Below the pieces are notes generated by a model that saw only the letters and a program-made list of their open reading frames with translations, was not told the DNA's origin and ran no database searches. The position numbers were made by a program, and so were the translations under genes. A stretch of DNA of 64,000 nt from contig NZ_NVQE01000019.1 in assembly GCF_002591975.1 (NCBI RefSeq), positions 41,379 through 105,378 of the forward strand, in the 5' to 3' direction. Shown here one piece after another: positions 51,369 through 61,564 of this stretch (the stretch's first letter is position 1; every line of letters starts with the position of its first letter). Source of the stretch: Mycobacterium neglectum (lineage in GTDB: Bacteria; Actinomycetota; Actinomycetes; Mycobacteriales; Mycobacteriaceae).

Positions 51369-51561
51369 GCAAAACCTCCGAAAACCAGTAGCCCACTTTG
51401 GGCCGACTAGTGGACACGGTAAACCCAATGACCACTGATTTCCAAGAGCCACGCGCAATTTCACGAGAATCTAGCGAACTTTCTTGCCCCCCTTGGGCTC
51501 CTGCCGGGGGCCCGGATAACCGGGTTCGGTGGTGATGATTTCGGCTCACTGAGCCATTTCG

Positions 51562-52155
51562 TCACGACTGCAAGGTGCGCGGTTTCCAGCTCGGTCGGCG
51601 CGCTTCATACGAATCGATTTCATCGCATTTCCGCAGCGTAATGCCTATATCGTCGAGTCCTTCGAGAAGTCGCCAGGCGGTGTAATCGTCAATGTTGAAC
51701 GGCACCATGACCGTTCCCGCGGTGACGTTCCGATCTTGAAGATTCACAGTAATTTCCATGCCCGGATGCTCCTCAATGAGCTTCCACAACAGTTCGACAT
51801 CATCTTGTGCGACTTCGGCCGCCAAGAGGCCCGCCTTGCCCGCGTTGCCCCGAAAAATGTCGGCGAAGCGAGACGAGATGACGACTTTGAATCCGAAGTC
51901 CATAAGCGCCCAGACGGCATGCTCGCGTGACGAGCCGGTGCCGAAATCGGGACCCGCCACCAACACAGACCCTTTGTCGAACGGGGCGAGATTCAGCACG
52001 AACGACGGGTCGTTGCGCCATGCCGCGAACAAGCCATCCTCGAAACCTGTTCGGGTTACCCGCTTCAAATAGACCGCCGGGATGATTTGGTCAGTGTCGA
52101 CATTGGTTCGCCGAAGCGGAACCCCGATGCCGGTGTGTGTGCGAAATGGTTCCAT
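51562..52155 (-). CDS. leuD: 3-isopropylmalate dehydratase small subunit
   Basis: A 197-aa swivel-domain subunit that pairs with LeuC. Marks: [33 protein letters not shown] and [23 protein letters not shown] precedes ATG 52155. It follows leuC by ten bases in one operon. Confidence 0.97.
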   Translation of the reverse strand: MEPFRTHTGIGVPLRRTNVDTDQIIPAVYLKRVTRTGFEDGLFAAWRNDPSFVLNLAPFDKGSVLVAGPDFGTGSSREHAVWALMDFGFKVVISSRFADIFRGNAGKAGLLAAEVAQDDVELLWKLIEEHPGMEITVNLQDRNVTAGTVMVPFNIDDYTAWRLLEGLDDIGITLRKCDEIDSYEARRPSWKPRTLQS

Positions 52156-52165
52156 GACGGGGCTC

Positions 52166-53602
52166 CTATGCGTGAGTCAGATCAGCAGGCGAGGACAACG
52201 TGCCACGCACAGCGGTGGCGGCGGCGACCGCAGGCGACACCAAATGTGTGCGACCACCCTTGCCTTGGCGCCCTTCGAAATTTCGGTTGGACGTCGATGC
52301 GCAGCGCTGTCCTGGCTCCAGTTGATCTGGATTCATTCCAAGACACATCGAGCAGCCCGCCTGCCGCCACTCCGCGCCGGCGGCGGTGAAGATCTCACCG
52401 AGACCCTCTGATTCGGCCTGCGCACGCACTCGCATCGACCCGGGAACGACGAGCATCCGCACGCCGTCGGCGACCTTGCGGCCCCTCAACACGTCGGCGA
52501 CCACTCGCAAATCCTCGATGCGCCCGTTCGTGCACGAACCGACGAAGACGGTGTCGACCGTGATGTCACGCATCGCCGTTCCGGGCCGAAGGTCCATATA
52601 CGCCAATGCTTTTTCGGCAGATTGACGTTCACCGTCGTTGAATATCAGCTCGGGGTCTGGCACCGCTGCCGACAGTGGCACCCCCTGCCCGGGGTTGGTT
52701 CCCCACGTCACAAACGGGCTCAGAGCCGAAGCGTCGATGTAGACCTCGGTGTCGAACTCGGCACCCTCATCGGTGCGCAGTTCACTCCACGCCGCGACGG
52801 CCGCATCCCAATCGGCGCCCTGCGGCGCGTGCGGACGACCGCGTAAGAACTCGAAGGTCGTCTCGTCGGGCGCGACCATGCCCGCGCGTGCGCCCGCCTC
52901 GATGCTCATGTTGCAGACCGTCATGCGACCTTCCATCGACAGCGCTTCGATCGCATTGCCGCGGTATTCGATGACGTAGCCCTGTCCTCCGCCGGTACCG
53001 ATCTTCGCGATCACCGCCAGGATGATGTCTTTGGCACTCACACCGGCAGGCAGCTGCCCGTCGACGTTGACCGCCATCGTCTTGAACGGCCGCAGCGGCA
53101 GCGACTGCGTCGCGAGCACATGCTCGACCTCCGATGTACCGATGCCCATCGCAAGCGCACCGAACGCGCCATGCGTCGAGGTATGGCTGTCCCCGCACAC
53201 CACCGTCATGCCGGGCTGGGTGAGTCCCAACTGCGGACCGATGATGTGAACGATGCCTTGCTCAACGTCACCCATCGGGTGCAACCGGATGCCGAACTCT
53301 TCACAGTTGCGACGCAGCGTTTCGACCTGAGTGCGTGACACCGGATCGGCGATCGGTTTGTCGATGTCGATCGTCGGCACGTTGTGGTCCTCGGTGGCGA
53401 TGGTCAGATCCGGCCGGCGCACCGGGCGGTTGTTGAGCCGAAGGCCGTCGAATGCCTGGGGGCTGGTCACCTCGTGCACCAGGTGCAGGTCGATGTAGAT
53501 GAGGTCGGGTTCGCGCGCGGCGCCTTCACCCACACCGAGGGCGACGACGTGGTCATCCCACACTTTTTCGGCGAGTGTGCGTGGTTTATCTTGGGCTGCC
53601 AT
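52166..53602 (-). CDS. leuC: 3-isopropylmalate dehydratase large subunit
   Basis: A 478-aa aconitase-family enzyme of leucine synthesis. The 4Fe-4S ligands are in [10 protein letters not shown] and [11 protein letters not shown]. Start ATG 53602 faces the IclR-type gene across 38 bases, a shared control region. The leader contains GAGAAAG as ribosome-binding site. Confidence 0.97.
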   Translation of the reverse strand: MAAQDKPRTLAEKVWDDHVVALGVGEGAAREPDLIYIDLHLVHEVTSPQAFDGLRLNNRPVRRPDLTIATEDHNVPTIDIDKPIADPVSRTQVETLRRNCEEFGIRLHPMGDVEQGIVHIIGPQLGLTQPGMTVVCGDSHTSTHGAFGALAMGIGTSEVEHVLATQSLPLRPFKTMAVNVDGQLPAGVSAKDIILAVIAKIGTGGGQGYVIEYRGNAIEALSMEGRMTVCNMSIEAGARAGMVAPDETTFEFLRGRPHAPQGADWDAAVAAWSELRTDEGAEFDTEVYIDASALSPFVTWGTNPGQGVPLSAAVPDPELIFNDGERQSAEKALAYMDLRPGTAMRDITVDTVFVGSCTNGRIEDLRVVADVLRGRKVADGVRMLVVPGSMRVRAQAESEGLGEIFTAAGAEWRQAGCSMCLGMNPDQLEPGQRCASTSNRNFEGRQGKGGRTHLVSPAVAAATAVRGTLSSPADLTHA

Positions 53603-53610
53603 CTTGACTT

Positions 53611-53646
53611 TCTCACATTCTGGGAAGCTAATATCTCCCTGTGAGA
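53611..53646. promoter_or_regulatory. leuCD/iclR control region: -10 box and inverted repeat
   Basis: TAATAT (53629-53634, plus) ends six bases before the GTG 53641 of the regulator, predicting a leaderless mRNA. TCTCAC (53611-53616) and GTGAGA (53641-53646) form a 6-base inverted repeat around it, a candidate operator. Function unproven. Confidence 0.45.
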
Positions 53647-54342
53647 CAGGATAGCGGTATCGGCGTGTTGGACAAAGCGGTGGGCGTGCTGCACGCGGTC
53701 GCCGATTCGCCGTGCGGACTCGCCGAACTGTGTGATCGCACCGGCCTGCCGCGGGCGACCGCGCACCGGCTCGCCGCGGGCCTGGAAGTACACCGGCTGT
53801 TGATCCGCAACGGAGACGGCCAATGGCGGCTCGGGCCCGCGCTCACCGAATTGGCAGGACAGATCAACGACCCACTTCTGGCCGCGGGCGCGGTGGTGTT
53901 GCCGCGCCTACGCGAGATCACCGGAGAGAGCGTGCAGCTCTATCGCCGCGAAGGCACCGCACGGATCTGTATCGCGGCGCTGGAACCACCTGCCGGGCTT
54001 CGCGATACCGTTCCGGTCGGCGCGCGACTGCCGTTGACGGCGGGCTCGGGGGCCAAGGTGCTGCTGGCTTACGCCGACGCCACCACTCAACAGGCAGTGT
54101 TGCCGACGGCGAAGTTCACCGATCGGACTCTCGCCGAGGTGCGCAAACGCGGCTGGGCGCAGAGCGCCGCCGAACGCGAGCCCGGAGTGGCGAGTGTGTC
54201 GGCGCCGGTGCGCGACGCTCACGGCGCGGTGATCGCTGCTGTTTCGGTGTCGGGCCCGATCGATCGAATGGGACGACGTCCAGGAGCGAGATGGGCGGCG
54301 GATTTGTTGGCGGCGGCAGATGCGCTCACGCGCCGACTGTGA
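53641..54342 (+). CDS. IclR-family regulator, LtbR-like
   Basis: A 233-aa regulator with an N-terminal winged helix ([40 protein letters not shown] begins it) and C-terminal effector domain ([44 protein letters not shown]). It is divergent from leuCD, matching recalled Rv2989 and C. glutamicum LtbR, which represses leucine and tryptophan genes. It probably controls leuCD and itself. Confidence 0.88.
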   Translation: MRQDSGIGVLDKAVGVLHAVADSPCGLAELCDRTGLPRATAHRLAAGLEVHRLLIRNGDGQWRLGPALTELAGQINDPLLAAGAVVLPRLREITGESVQLYRREGTARICIAALEPPAGLRDTVPVGARLPLTAGSGAKVLLAYADATTQQAVLPTAKFTDRTLAEVRKRGWAQSAAEREPGVASVSAPVRDAHGAVIAAVSVSGPIDRMGRRPGARWAADLLAAADALTRRL

Positions 54343-54357
54343 AAATCGACCTTGGCA

Positions 54358-54477
54358 CCGCAAGCTCAATCGACTCGGCATGAGAGCAAGCTCTCTGCCC
54401 TCGGCTCACTCGCTTGTCCGCAAGCTCAATCGCCTCGGCATGAGAGCAAGCTCTCTGCCCTCGGCTCACTCGCTTGT
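54358..54477. repeat. 60-base direct repeat, two copies, at the tRNA-Glu 3' end
   Basis: 54358-54417 and 54418-54477 are the same 60-base sequence except at one base (54373/54433). Each holds the palindrome GAGAGC-AA-GCTCTC. The second copy ends on the last base of tRNA-Glu. It lies downstream of the tRNA in its own direction. Role unknown. Confidence 0.85.
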
Positions 54478-54549
54478 ACCCCCGATGGGATTCGAACCCA
54501 CGCTACCGCCGTGAGAGGGCGGCGTCCTAGGCCGCTAGACGACGGGGGC
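54477..54549 (-). tRNA. tRNA-Glu (anticodon CUC)
   Basis: Cloverleaf on the minus strand: acceptor GCCCCCG with CGGGGGT, anticodon stem GCCGC/GCGGC region around CUC, and TTCGAAT T-loop. The CCA end is not encoded. The acceptor has one G-U end pair. It follows tRNA-Gln by 63 bases. Confidence 0.95.
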
Positions 54550-54609
54550 CAGAACATTTCCGGACCGCCAGCATAGCCCAGGAGGCAACGCCGACAGAAA
54601 TCACCGAAA

Positions 54610-54684
54610 TGGCTGGGGTACCAGGACTCGAACCTAGAATGGCGGTACCAGAAACCGCTGTGTTGCCAATTACACCATACCCCA
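54610..54684 (-). tRNA. tRNA-Gln (anticodon CUG)
   Basis: Minus-strand cloverleaf: acceptor TGGGGTA with TACCCCA, anticodon loop TTCTGGT giving CUG, T-loop GGTTCGAGTCC. The 3' CCA is encoded (54612-54610). Lies just after gltX. Confidence 0.95.
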
Positions 54685-54692
54685 TGGGGCGC

Positions 54693-54722
54693 CCGTAACC
54701 GCAGGCCACAAGCTCTTTTCAA
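54693..54722 (-). promoter_or_regulatory. Possible promoter of the tRNA-Gln/tRNA-Glu pair
   Basis: Minus-strand TTGAAA (54722-54717), an 18-base spacer and TTACGG (54698-54693) would start transcription near 54686, two bases before tRNA-Gln. The -10 is a poor match. Confidence 0.3.
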
Positions 54723-54801
54723 CCCTGCTAAGCACTCGGCGCTGCCGCCGCGCGTTGTTCCGGGCCGACGAGCAGACTACCAAAGATTCGCGGGCCTATT
54801 T

Positions 54802-56280
54802 TCACGCCTTGGCCGTGAGGGCGGCGGCGTGGTCACGGCCCGCTCGCAGCCGCCTGAGACTGCGGTCTCGACCCAGTAGCTCGAGCGATTCGAACAGCGG
54901 TGGGCTGACCGACGCCCCGGTGGCGGCGACCCGGATCGGACCGAACGCCTTGCGGGGCTTGAGCTCCATATTCTCCAACAAGGAAACCTTCAGCGCGTTT
55001 TCGATCTCGGCGGTGGTCCACTGCCCGACCTTGTCCAGCGCGCCGAGCGCAGCGTCCAGAACGGCCACGGCGTCTGTCCCCAGTTCCTTGGCTGCAGACT
55101 TCTCGTCGAGGACGAATTCGCCGTCGTTGAGGAACTTCAGCAGGTCCCATGCGTCCCCGAGCACAACAATTCGGGTCTGAACGAGTCGGGCGGCCTCCGC
55201 GAACTGCGCGTCGTCGAGCCCCGTGTCGTGCTCGTGCTCGGCGAAGTAGGCGGCCAACCGGACGGTGAAATCCTCTTCGCTCAACATCCGGATGTGTTCG
55301 GCGTTGAGTGCGTCCGCCTTCTTCTGATCGAACCGGGCCGGGTTGGAGTTGACGTCGACGACATCGAACGCAGCCACCATCTCGTCGAGGCTGAATACGT
55401 CATGGTCCTCGGCGATACCCCAGCCCAATAACGCCAGATAGTTCAGCAGACCTTCGGGAATGAAGCCGCGATCGCGGTGGAGGAACAAATTCGACTGCGG
55501 ATCGCGCTTGGACAGCTTCTTGTTGCCGTCCCCGAGAACGCTTGGCAGGTGTGCGAACTCGGGTACCCGCTCTGCGACACCAATTCGAATCAGCGCCTGA
55601 TATAGCGCGATCTGGCGCGGTGTGGACGGAAGCAGATCTTCGCCGCGCAAGACGTGGGTGATCTTCATCAGCGCGTCATCGACGGGATTGACCAATGTGT
55701 ACAACGGATCTCCGCTGGCGCGAGTCAGCGCGAAATCGGGAACTACGCCCGCCGCGAACGTGGTGTCCCCGCGGACCAGGTCGCACCAGGTGATGTCCTG
55801 CGCGGGCATCCGCAGCCGAAGCACCGGCCTGCGGCCCTCGTCGATGAACGCGGCGCGCTGCGCCTCGGTGAGTTCGCGGTCGAAGTTGTCGTAGCCCAGC
55901 TTCGGGTTCCGGCCGGCGGCGACGTGGCGTGCCTCCACTTCCTCTGCGGTCGAGAACGCCTCGTAGGCCTCACCGGACTCCTGTAGACGCGCAAGCACGT
56001 CACGGTAGATCTCGCCACGCTCCGACTGCCGGTACGGCGCGTATGGGCCACCGATGTCAGGACCCTCGTCGTAGGTCAACCCCAACCAGCTCAGGGCATC
56101 GAGGAGCGCCAGATAGCTTTCCTCGCTGTCCCGTTCGGCATCGGTGTCCTCCAGCCGGAACACGAACTCCCCACCGCAATGCCGCGCGTAGGCCCAATTG
56201 AACAGCGCCGTACGGATCAGGCCCACGTGCGGCGTGCCGGTCGGCGACGGGCAGAACCGCACGCGCATACCGGCCGTCAT
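54802..56280 (-). CDS. gltX: Glutamate--tRNA ligase
   Basis: A 492-aa class I synthetase. ATP motif P-H18-V-G-L as the HIGH element ([15 protein letters not shown]), and KLSKRD as the KMSKS element. In mycobacteria GltX also loads Glu on tRNA-Gln, later amidated by GatCAB (known). Start ATG 56280 overlaps the FAH stop (ATGA), so both are one operon. It is followed by the tRNA-Gln and tRNA-Glu genes. Confidence 0.96.
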   Translation of the reverse strand: MTAGMRVRFCPSPTGTPHVGLIRTALFNWAYARHCGGEFVFRLEDTDAERDSEESYLALLDALSWLGLTYDEGPDIGGPYAPYRQSERGEIYRDVLARLQESGEAYEAFSTAEEVEARHVAAGRNPKLGYDNFDRELTEAQRAAFIDEGRRPVLRLRMPAQDITWCDLVRGDTTFAAGVVPDFALTRASGDPLYTLVNPVDDALMKITHVLRGEDLLPSTPRQIALYQALIRIGVAERVPEFAHLPSVLGDGNKKLSKRDPQSNLFLHRDRGFIPEGLLNYLALLGWGIAEDHDVFSLDEMVAAFDVVDVNSNPARFDQKKADALNAEHIRMLSEEDFTVRLAAYFAEHEHDTGLDDAQFAEAARLVQTRIVVLGDAWDLLKFLNDGEFVLDEKSAAKELGTDAVAVLDAALGALDKVGQWTTAEIENALKVSLLENMELKPRKAFGPIRVAATGASVSPPLFESLELLGRDRSLRRLRAGRDHAAALTAKA

Positions 56281-57065
56281 GCCTTTCCTTTGCGCACAAC
56301 CGGATTCGACAAGGTCCCGATTCCTTCAATCGTGATGCTGACGGTGTCCCCGTCCTCGATCGGGCCAACACCGTCCGGCGTTCCGGTCAGGATGATATCG
56401 CCGGGCAGCAGTGTCATCACCGCCGAAATCCATTCCACGATCGCGCCGATATCGTGAATCATCAGCGACGTCCGACTGTCCTGTTTGGTCTCGCCGTTGA
56501 CCTCGGTGCGCAAAGCCAGATCGGACGCATCGAGATCGGTGACGATCCACGGCCCGATCGGACAGAACGTGTCATGCCCCTTCGCCCGGGTCCATTGGCC
56601 GTCTGCTTGCTGTTGATCCCGCGCGGACACGTCGTTGCCAATCGTGTAACCCAGGATGTTCTCCGCGGCGCGGGCGGCGGGAACATCCTTGCAGGGTCGG
56701 CCGATGACTACGGCGAGCTCACCCTCGAAGTGCACCGGGTTGGCGTCGGCCGGCAGCTGGATGGGCACGTTGGGCCCGATGATCGCCGTGTTTGGCTTCA
56801 TGAACATCACCGGGTGGGGGAAATCACCTCCGCCTCTTTCCGCGATGTGTGCCGCGTAGTTCTTTCCGATGCACACGACCTTGCTGGCCAGAATCGGCGC
56901 GAGCAGGCGCACATCGGCCAGCGGCCACTCCCGTCCCGTGAAGGTCGGCGTGCCGAAGGGGTGCTCTGCGATTTCTTTGGCGATCGCCTGAGTCGGATCA
57001 TCGGGGGGACCCTCGATGCTGACGAAGGCGACCCCGTCGGGGCTGGCGATACGTCCAAGGCGCAT
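56277..57065 (-). CDS. Fumarylacetoacetate-hydrolase-family protein (Rv2993c-like)
   Basis: A 262-aa FAH-fold enzyme. Metal ligands are in [11 protein letters not shown] and [12 protein letters not shown], with [12 protein letters not shown] and [11 protein letters not shown] closing the site. Relatives act as acylpyruvases, oxaloacetate decarboxylases or 2-hydroxyhepta-diene-dioate isomerases; the substrate is unknown. TAGGCT sits six bases upstream, so the mRNA is probably leaderless and runs on into gltX. Confidence 0.85.
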   Translation of the reverse strand: MRLGRIASPDGVAFVSIEGPPDDPTQAIAKEIAEHPFGTPTFTGREWPLADVRLLAPILASKVVCIGKNYAAHIAERGGGDFPHPVMFMKPNTAIIGPNVPIQLPADANPVHFEGELAVVIGRPCKDVPAARAAENILGYTIGNDVSARDQQQADGQWTRAKGHDTFCPIGPWIVTDLDASDLALRTEVNGETKQDSRTSLMIHDIGAIVEWISAVMTLLPGDIILTGTPDGVGPIEDGDTVSITIEGIGTLSNPVVRKGKA

Positions 57066-57071
57066 TCGCTC

Positions 57072-57077
57072 AGCCTA
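57072..57077 (-). promoter_or_regulatory. -10 box TAGGCT of the FAH-gltX operon
   Basis: Minus-strand TAGGCT ends six bases before ATG 57065, with no Shine-Dalgarno sequence between. Confidence 0.5.
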
Positions 57078-57171
57078 GTGGCCGCGATCCTCGGTGTTGC
57101 GAGCGCTCCCGCCCCAGTGCTTTCTCAGATAATGGGATAGCAATTCAGATATGTGAGATCGACATGCGACC

Positions 57172-58365
57172 ATGGGGGCCATGTCCGGGGACCCGATCAG
57201 CACCGCGCGACGCTGGTCGATGCTCGTCGTCGCACTGACCGCGACGACGAGCGCCAACGTGTTCATCAACGGTGCGGCGTTCCTCATTCCGAGCCTGCAA
57301 CGCGAACGCGGGCTCGACCTTGCGGCGGCTGGCCTGATGTCATCGCTGCCCAGCTTCGGCCTGGTCCTCACGCTCATCGCGTGGGGTTACATCGTCGACC
57401 GCGTCGGCGAACGCATCGTGTTGACTCTCGGGTCGGTGCTCATCGCTGCGGCCGCGTTCGCGGCTGCATCCGTCGACTCATTGTTCGCCATCGGTGTGTT
57501 CCTGCTTCTCGGTGGGATGGCGGCCGCAAGCAGCAATTCAGCCAGCGGCCGGCTCGTGGTCGGCTGGTTCCCACCGGATCAACGCGGATTGGTCATGGGT
57601 ATCCGCCAAACCGCGACGCCGCTGGGGGTCGGCTTGGGCGCCTTGGTGATTCCGAGAGTCGCCGAGACCTACAGCATCTCGGCGGCCTTGCTGTTCCCGG
57701 CGATTGTGTGCGCCGTCTCCGCGGTCATTTGCGCGGTGGCCGTGATCGATCCGCCGCGGCCGCCGCGCTCCGAGGCACCGGCCGAGCACCTGGCCAATCC
57801 CTACCGCGCATCGACGGTGCTGACCCGGATTCACGCCGTCTCTGTGCTGCTAGTGGTGCCGCAATCCGTGCTGTGGACGTTCGCACTGGTGTGGTTGATG
57901 ACCGACCGTGGGTGGTCGGCGGCATCGGCAGGTGCGCTCATCACAGTGACCCAGGTGATGGGCGTATGCGGTCGAATCGCTGCCGGCCGTTGGTCGGATG
58001 TGACGGGCTCGCGGCTGAAACCGATTCGCACCATCGCGCTGGCGGCCGCCGTCGCGATGGGACTGTTGGCGCTGAGCGACTCGCTAAGTTCCCCGGTCAG
58101 CGTGGCGATGATGGTCGTCGCGTCCGTGATCACCGTGTCGGACAACGGGTTAGCGTTCACCGCCATCGCCGAGATAGCCGGACCGTTCTGGAGCGGCCGA
58201 GCGCTGGGTGTGCAGAACACCAGTCAGCACTTGACCGCCGCCGCTGCCGCCCCGGCTTTCGGCGCATTGATCGGCGTCCTCGGCTTTCCGGTGGCGTTCG
58301 CCGCGTGTGCGCTGCTGCCGCTGCTGGCCACGCCGCTGGTCCCGGTTGAGCCAACGCGAACGTGA
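57172..58365 (+). CDS. Major facilitator superfamily transporter (Rv2994-like)
   Basis: A 397-aa, 12-segment MFS protein. The loop 2-3 motif is GYIVDRVGERIVL, close to the family GxLaDrxGrkxxL. Substrate unknown; the recalled M. tuberculosis gene has the same place. ATG 57172 or 57181 can start it. Convergent with the small membrane protein, with four bases between stops. Confidence 0.88.
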   Translation: MGAMSGDPISTARRWSMLVVALTATTSANVFINGAAFLIPSLQRERGLDLAAAGLMSSLPSFGLVLTLIAWGYIVDRVGERIVLTLGSVLIAAAAFAAASVDSLFAIGVFLLLGGMAAASSNSASGRLVVGWFPPDQRGLVMGIRQTATPLGVGLGALVIPRVAETYSISAALLFPAIVCAVSAVICAVAVIDPPRPPRSEAPAEHLANPYRASTVLTRIHAVSVLLVVPQSVLWTFALVWLMTDRGWSAASAGALITVTQVMGVCGRIAAGRWSDVTGSRLKPIRTIALAAAVAMGLLALSDSLSSPVSVAMMVVASVITVSDNGLAFTAIAEIAGPFWSGRALGVQNTSQHLTAAAAAPAFGALIGVLGFPVAFAACALLPLLATPLVPVEPTRT

Positions 58366-58369
58366 AGCC

Positions 58370-58927
58370 TCACTCTCGTTGCGAGCGACGCGGCAGTATC
58401 ACCAATGCGGCGATCAAGAAACACAGTGCGCCGATGAAGGTGCCCGTGTTGGCCAGCACGGCATCCTCGGTGACACCGGTTTCGCTGACGAACGCACCGA
58501 GCGCGGATACCGCGAAGGCCACGCAACCAATCATGTTGATCCACTCGCTCTGCCAGTCGCGGGATTTCAGCTCGACGATCCCGACGACGGCTGTCACGGC
58601 GACCACGCCAAGCACCCCGCTGAGCAGAAATGCCAGGGATCCGGTCGCATCCGGTGCCCACACCAGGCGCCGCTCCGGCTTGACCGCATGTGCCCACAGG
58701 GCGGCACCGGTGCTGATGTTGAACAGGATGGTTCCGGCGAACTGAGCAGCCGCCGAAAGCCACCCGATCCGCATCGCGGGTCCGGACAGCACCAACTGCA
58801 TCCAGCCCGCGGTGGTGAAGAACCAGGAGCCGATGAAGCACAACAGATTGGCGAAACCGGCACCCGCCACTGCGGACAACCCGGGAATCGTCGCGGCCGC
58901 AAACAACGACGAGCCGATTGCGAACAA
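58370..58927 (-). CDS. Small integral membrane protein, possibly YrhK-like
   Basis: A protein of about 185 aa with four to six hydrophobic segments (WLFAIGSSLFAAATIPG, ANLLCFIGSWFFTTAGWMQLVL, FAGTILFNISTGAALW, SLAFLLSGVLGVVAVTAVVGIV, MIGCVAFAVSALGAFV, TFIGALCFLIAALVIL). The FIGSWFFTTAGWMQ region resembles YrhK-family proteins, from memory. No ATG/GTG lies in the right place: I use TTG 58927; CTG 58945 is an alternative. M. tuberculosis lacks it here. Follows leuB by 31 bases. Confidence 0.6.
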   Translation of the reverse strand: MFAIGSSLFAAATIPGLSAVAGAGFANLLCFIGSWFFTTAGWMQLVLSGPAMRIGWLSAAAQFAGTILFNISTGAALWAHAVKPERRLVWAPDATGSLAFLLSGVLGVVAVTAVVGIVELKSRDWQSEWINMIGCVAFAVSALGAFVSETGVTEDAVLANTGTFIGALCFLIAALVILPRRSQRE

Positions 58928-58958
58928 CCAGCACTGCCGCGTCAGGGTGGCGACGCGA

Positions 58959-59969
58959 CTAGAGATTTGACGCGATCCGATCGCCGATCTCAGTGGTGGA
59001 CCGAGCCTCGTCGCCGCGCGTGGCCAGGTGCTGTTCGACAGCCTTGTCGACGCGGGCTGCCGCATCGATTTCACCCGCGTGGGAAAGCAACAGCGCGATC
59101 GACATGATCGCCGCCGTCGGGTCGGCGATGCCCTGTCCCGCGATGTCGGGTGCGCTGCCGTGCACCGGTTCGAACATCGACGGATTGGTCCTGGTGGCAT
59201 CGATGTTGCCGCTCGCGGCCAGTCCGATGCCGCCACAGACCGCGGCGGCCAAATCGGTGACGATGTCGCCGAACAGGTTGTCGGTGACGATGACATCGAA
59301 CCGCCCCGGGTCGGTGACGAGGTGGATGGTCGCGGAGTCGACGTGCTGATAGGCGATCTCGACATCGGGGTACTCGGTGCCGACCTCTTGCACGGTGCGC
59401 CACCAGAGTGCACCCGCATACGTCAGGACGTTGTTCTTGTGCACCAAGGTCAACTGCTTGCGCCGGCGTGCGGCGCGGCCGAATGCGTCCTGCACGACCC
59501 GTCGCACGCCGAACGCGGTGTTGACACTGACTTCGGTGGCGATTTCATGGGGTGTGCCCACGCGGATCGCCCCGCCGGTCCCCGTGTACGGGCCTTCGGT
59601 ACCTTCACGGACCACGACGAAGTCGATCTCCGGGTTTCCCGCCAGCGGACTGCTCACCCCCGGATAGAGCCGGGCTGGGCGCAAGTTGATGTGATGGTCG
59701 AGTTCGAACCGGATCCTCAGCAGCAGACCCCGTTCGAGCAGGCCGCTGGGCACCGATGGATCGCCGATCGCACCGAGCAGGATCGCATCGTGCGCGCGAA
59801 GCTCGTCGAGCACGGATTCGGGTAGTACCTCGCCAGTGGCGTGGTACCGCCTCGCCCCGAGGTCGTAGTTGGTCTTGTTCACACCTGGCAGCACGGCGTC
59901 GAGCACCTTGACCGCCTCGTCGACGACCTCCGGGCCGATGCCGTCGCCTGCGATGATCGCCAGTTTCAC
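58959..59969 (-). CDS. leuB: 3-isopropylmalate dehydrogenase
   Basis: A 336-aa NAD-dependent oxidative decarboxylase of leucine synthesis. Motifs: [37 protein letters not shown] with substrate Args, [12 protein letters not shown] and [20 protein letters not shown] start overlaps the serA stop as GTGA. Confidence 0.97.
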   Translation of the reverse strand: MKLAIIAGDGIGPEVVDEAVKVLDAVLPGVNKTNYDLGARRYHATGEVLPESVLDELRAHDAILLGAIGDPSVPSGLLERGLLLRIRFELDHHINLRPARLYPGVSSPLAGNPEIDFVVVREGTEGPYTGTGGAIRVGTPHEIATEVSVNTAFGVRRVVQDAFGRAARRRKQLTLVHKNNVLTYAGALWWRTVQEVGTEYPDVEIAYQHVDSATIHLVTDPGRFDVIVTDNLFGDIVTDLAAAVCGGIGLAASGNIDATRTNPSMFEPVHGSAPDIAGQGIADPTAAIMSIALLLSHAGEIDAAARVDKAVEQHLATRGDEARSTTEIGDRIASNL

Positions 59970-61552
59970 GTGAGGTCCACCACTTCCAGCAGCTTGGCGC
60001 CGACAGCCGCGGTGATCGCGGCACGGACGTCGGAGGGAACATCGCGGTCGATACGCAACAGGATCGTCGCGCCCGGCCCCTCCGCGTCCTCGCTGAGCTG
60101 GGCCGCGTGAATGTTGATGTCGGCGGCGCCAAGGAGCGTGCCGATCTTGCCGAGCGTGCCCGGCTGGTCGATGTAGTTGGCGATCAGGTAGACGCCCTCG
60201 GCGCGCAGATCGAAGTTGCGGCCGTTGATCTGAACGATCTTCTCCACCAGTTGCGGACCCGACAGCGCGCCGGACACATTGGCCACCGAGCCGTCGGAGT
60301 ACACCGCACGGACGTCGACGACGCTGCGGTGGTTCGGACTCTCGGTCGCGGTACTGATGTCGGCCTCGACACCGCGCTCGGCGGCAAGCGCAGGCGCGTT
60401 GACAAACGTCACCGGGTCTTCGATCACAGCGCTGAACAAACCGCGCAACGCCGAAAGCCGAAGTATGTCGACGTCTTCAGAGGCCAGCTCACCGCGGACC
60501 TGAATCGACAGCGACACAGGTAGTTCGGCGGACAGCACACCGACCAGCAGCCCCAGCTTGCGCACCAGATCCAGCCACGGCGCGACCTCCTCGCCGACGA
60601 CACCTCCGCCGACATTGACCGCGTCGGGCACGAACTCTCCGGCCAGCGCCAGCTTCACACTCTCGGCGACATCGGTGCCCGCCCGGTCCTGAGCTTCGGC
60701 GGTCGACGCACCGAGGTGTGGCGTCACCACCACCTGCGGCAATTCGAAAAGCGGGCTGTCCGTGCACGGTTCGGTGGAGAACACGTCGAGACCTGCGCCG
60801 CGCACATGGCCGCTGTTGATGGCGTCGGCCAGCGCGGCCTCGTCGATCAGCCCGCCGCGAGCGGCGTTGACGATGATGACGCCCGGCTTGGTCTTCGCCA
60901 GATTCTCCTTGCCGAGGAGGCCCGCTGTCTCCTTGGTCTTGGGCAGATGCACCGAGATGAAGTCGGCGCGGCCCAACAGTTCGTCGAGGGTGAGCAGTTC
61001 GATACCCAGTTGGGCGGCTCGGGCTGCAGACACGTACGGGTCGTACGCGACGACGTGCGTGCCGAAGGCGGCCAGTCGCTGGGCCACCAGTTGTCCGATC
61101 CGCCCGAGGCCGACGACGCCGACGGTCTTGCCGAAGATCTCGGTGCCGGAGAACGCCGAGCGCTTCCACGTGTGCTCGCGAAGCGTCGCATCGGCGGCGG
61201 GGATCTGCCGCGCCGCCGAAAGCAGGAGCGCCAGTGCATGCTCGGCGGCACTGTGAATGTTCGAGGTCGGCGCGTTGACCACCAGGACGCCGCGGGCGGT
61301 GGCGGCATCCACGTCGACGTTGTCCAGACCGACGCCGGCACGGGCGACGATCTTGAGCTTCGGCGCTGCGGCGAGCACCTCGGCGTCCACGGTGGTCGCC
61401 GAGCGCACCAGTAGTGCGTCGGCCTCGGGCACGGCGGCGAGTAACTTCTCTCGGTCCGGACCATCGACCCAGCGCACTTCTACCTGGTCACCCAGTGCGG
61501 CGACGGTCGAGGGCGCCAACTTGTCAGCGATCAATACAACGGGCAGGCTCAC
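59966..61552 (-). CDS. serA: D-3-phosphoglycerate dehydrogenase
   Basis: A 528-aa long-form PGDH for serine synthesis: substrate/NAD domains ([31 protein letters not shown], with His in [16 protein letters not shown]), an intervening domain (about 310-450) and a C-terminal ACT domain for serine feedback. The long form is typical of mycobacteria. GTG 61552 follows a TAGGCT box by six bases. It is coupled to leuB. Confidence 0.97.
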   Translation of the reverse strand: MSLPVVLIADKLAPSTVAALGDQVEVRWVDGPDREKLLAAVPEADALLVRSATTVDAEVLAAAPKLKIVARAGVGLDNVDVDAATARGVLVVNAPTSNIHSAAEHALALLLSAARQIPAADATLREHTWKRSAFSGTEIFGKTVGVVGLGRIGQLVAQRLAAFGTHVVAYDPYVSAARAAQLGIELLTLDELLGRADFISVHLPKTKETAGLLGKENLAKTKPGVIIVNAARGGLIDEAALADAINSGHVRGAGLDVFSTEPCTDSPLFELPQVVVTPHLGASTAEAQDRAGTDVAESVKLALAGEFVPDAVNVGGGVVGEEVAPWLDLVRKLGLLVGVLSAELPVSLSIQVRGELASEDVDILRLSALRGLFSAVIEDPVTFVNAPALAAERGVEADISTATESPNHRSVVDVRAVYSDGSVANVSGALSGPQLVEKIVQINGRNFDLRAEGVYLIANYIDQPGTLGKIGTLLGAADINIHAAQLSEDAEGPGATILLRIDRDVPSDVRAAITAAVGAKLLEVVDLT

Positions 61553-61558
61553 GCGGCC

Positions 61559-61564
61559 AGCCTA
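61559..61564 (-). promoter_or_regulatory. -10 box TAGGCT of serA-leuB
   Basis: Minus-strand TAGGCT ends six bases before the serA GTG; predicted leaderless start. It sits directly against the ATG of the divergent oxidoreductase at 61565. Confidence 0.5.

Noticed and set aside
54320..54514. Small frame with repeated peptide MRASSLPSAHSLV
   Set aside because: It comes from the 60-base tandem repeat running into tRNA-Glu; not a gene.
57125..57153. TCAGATAAT and TCAGATATG direct repeats before the MFS gene
   Set aside because: Two short AT-rich copies only; could be chance or part of a promoter, too little to call an operator.
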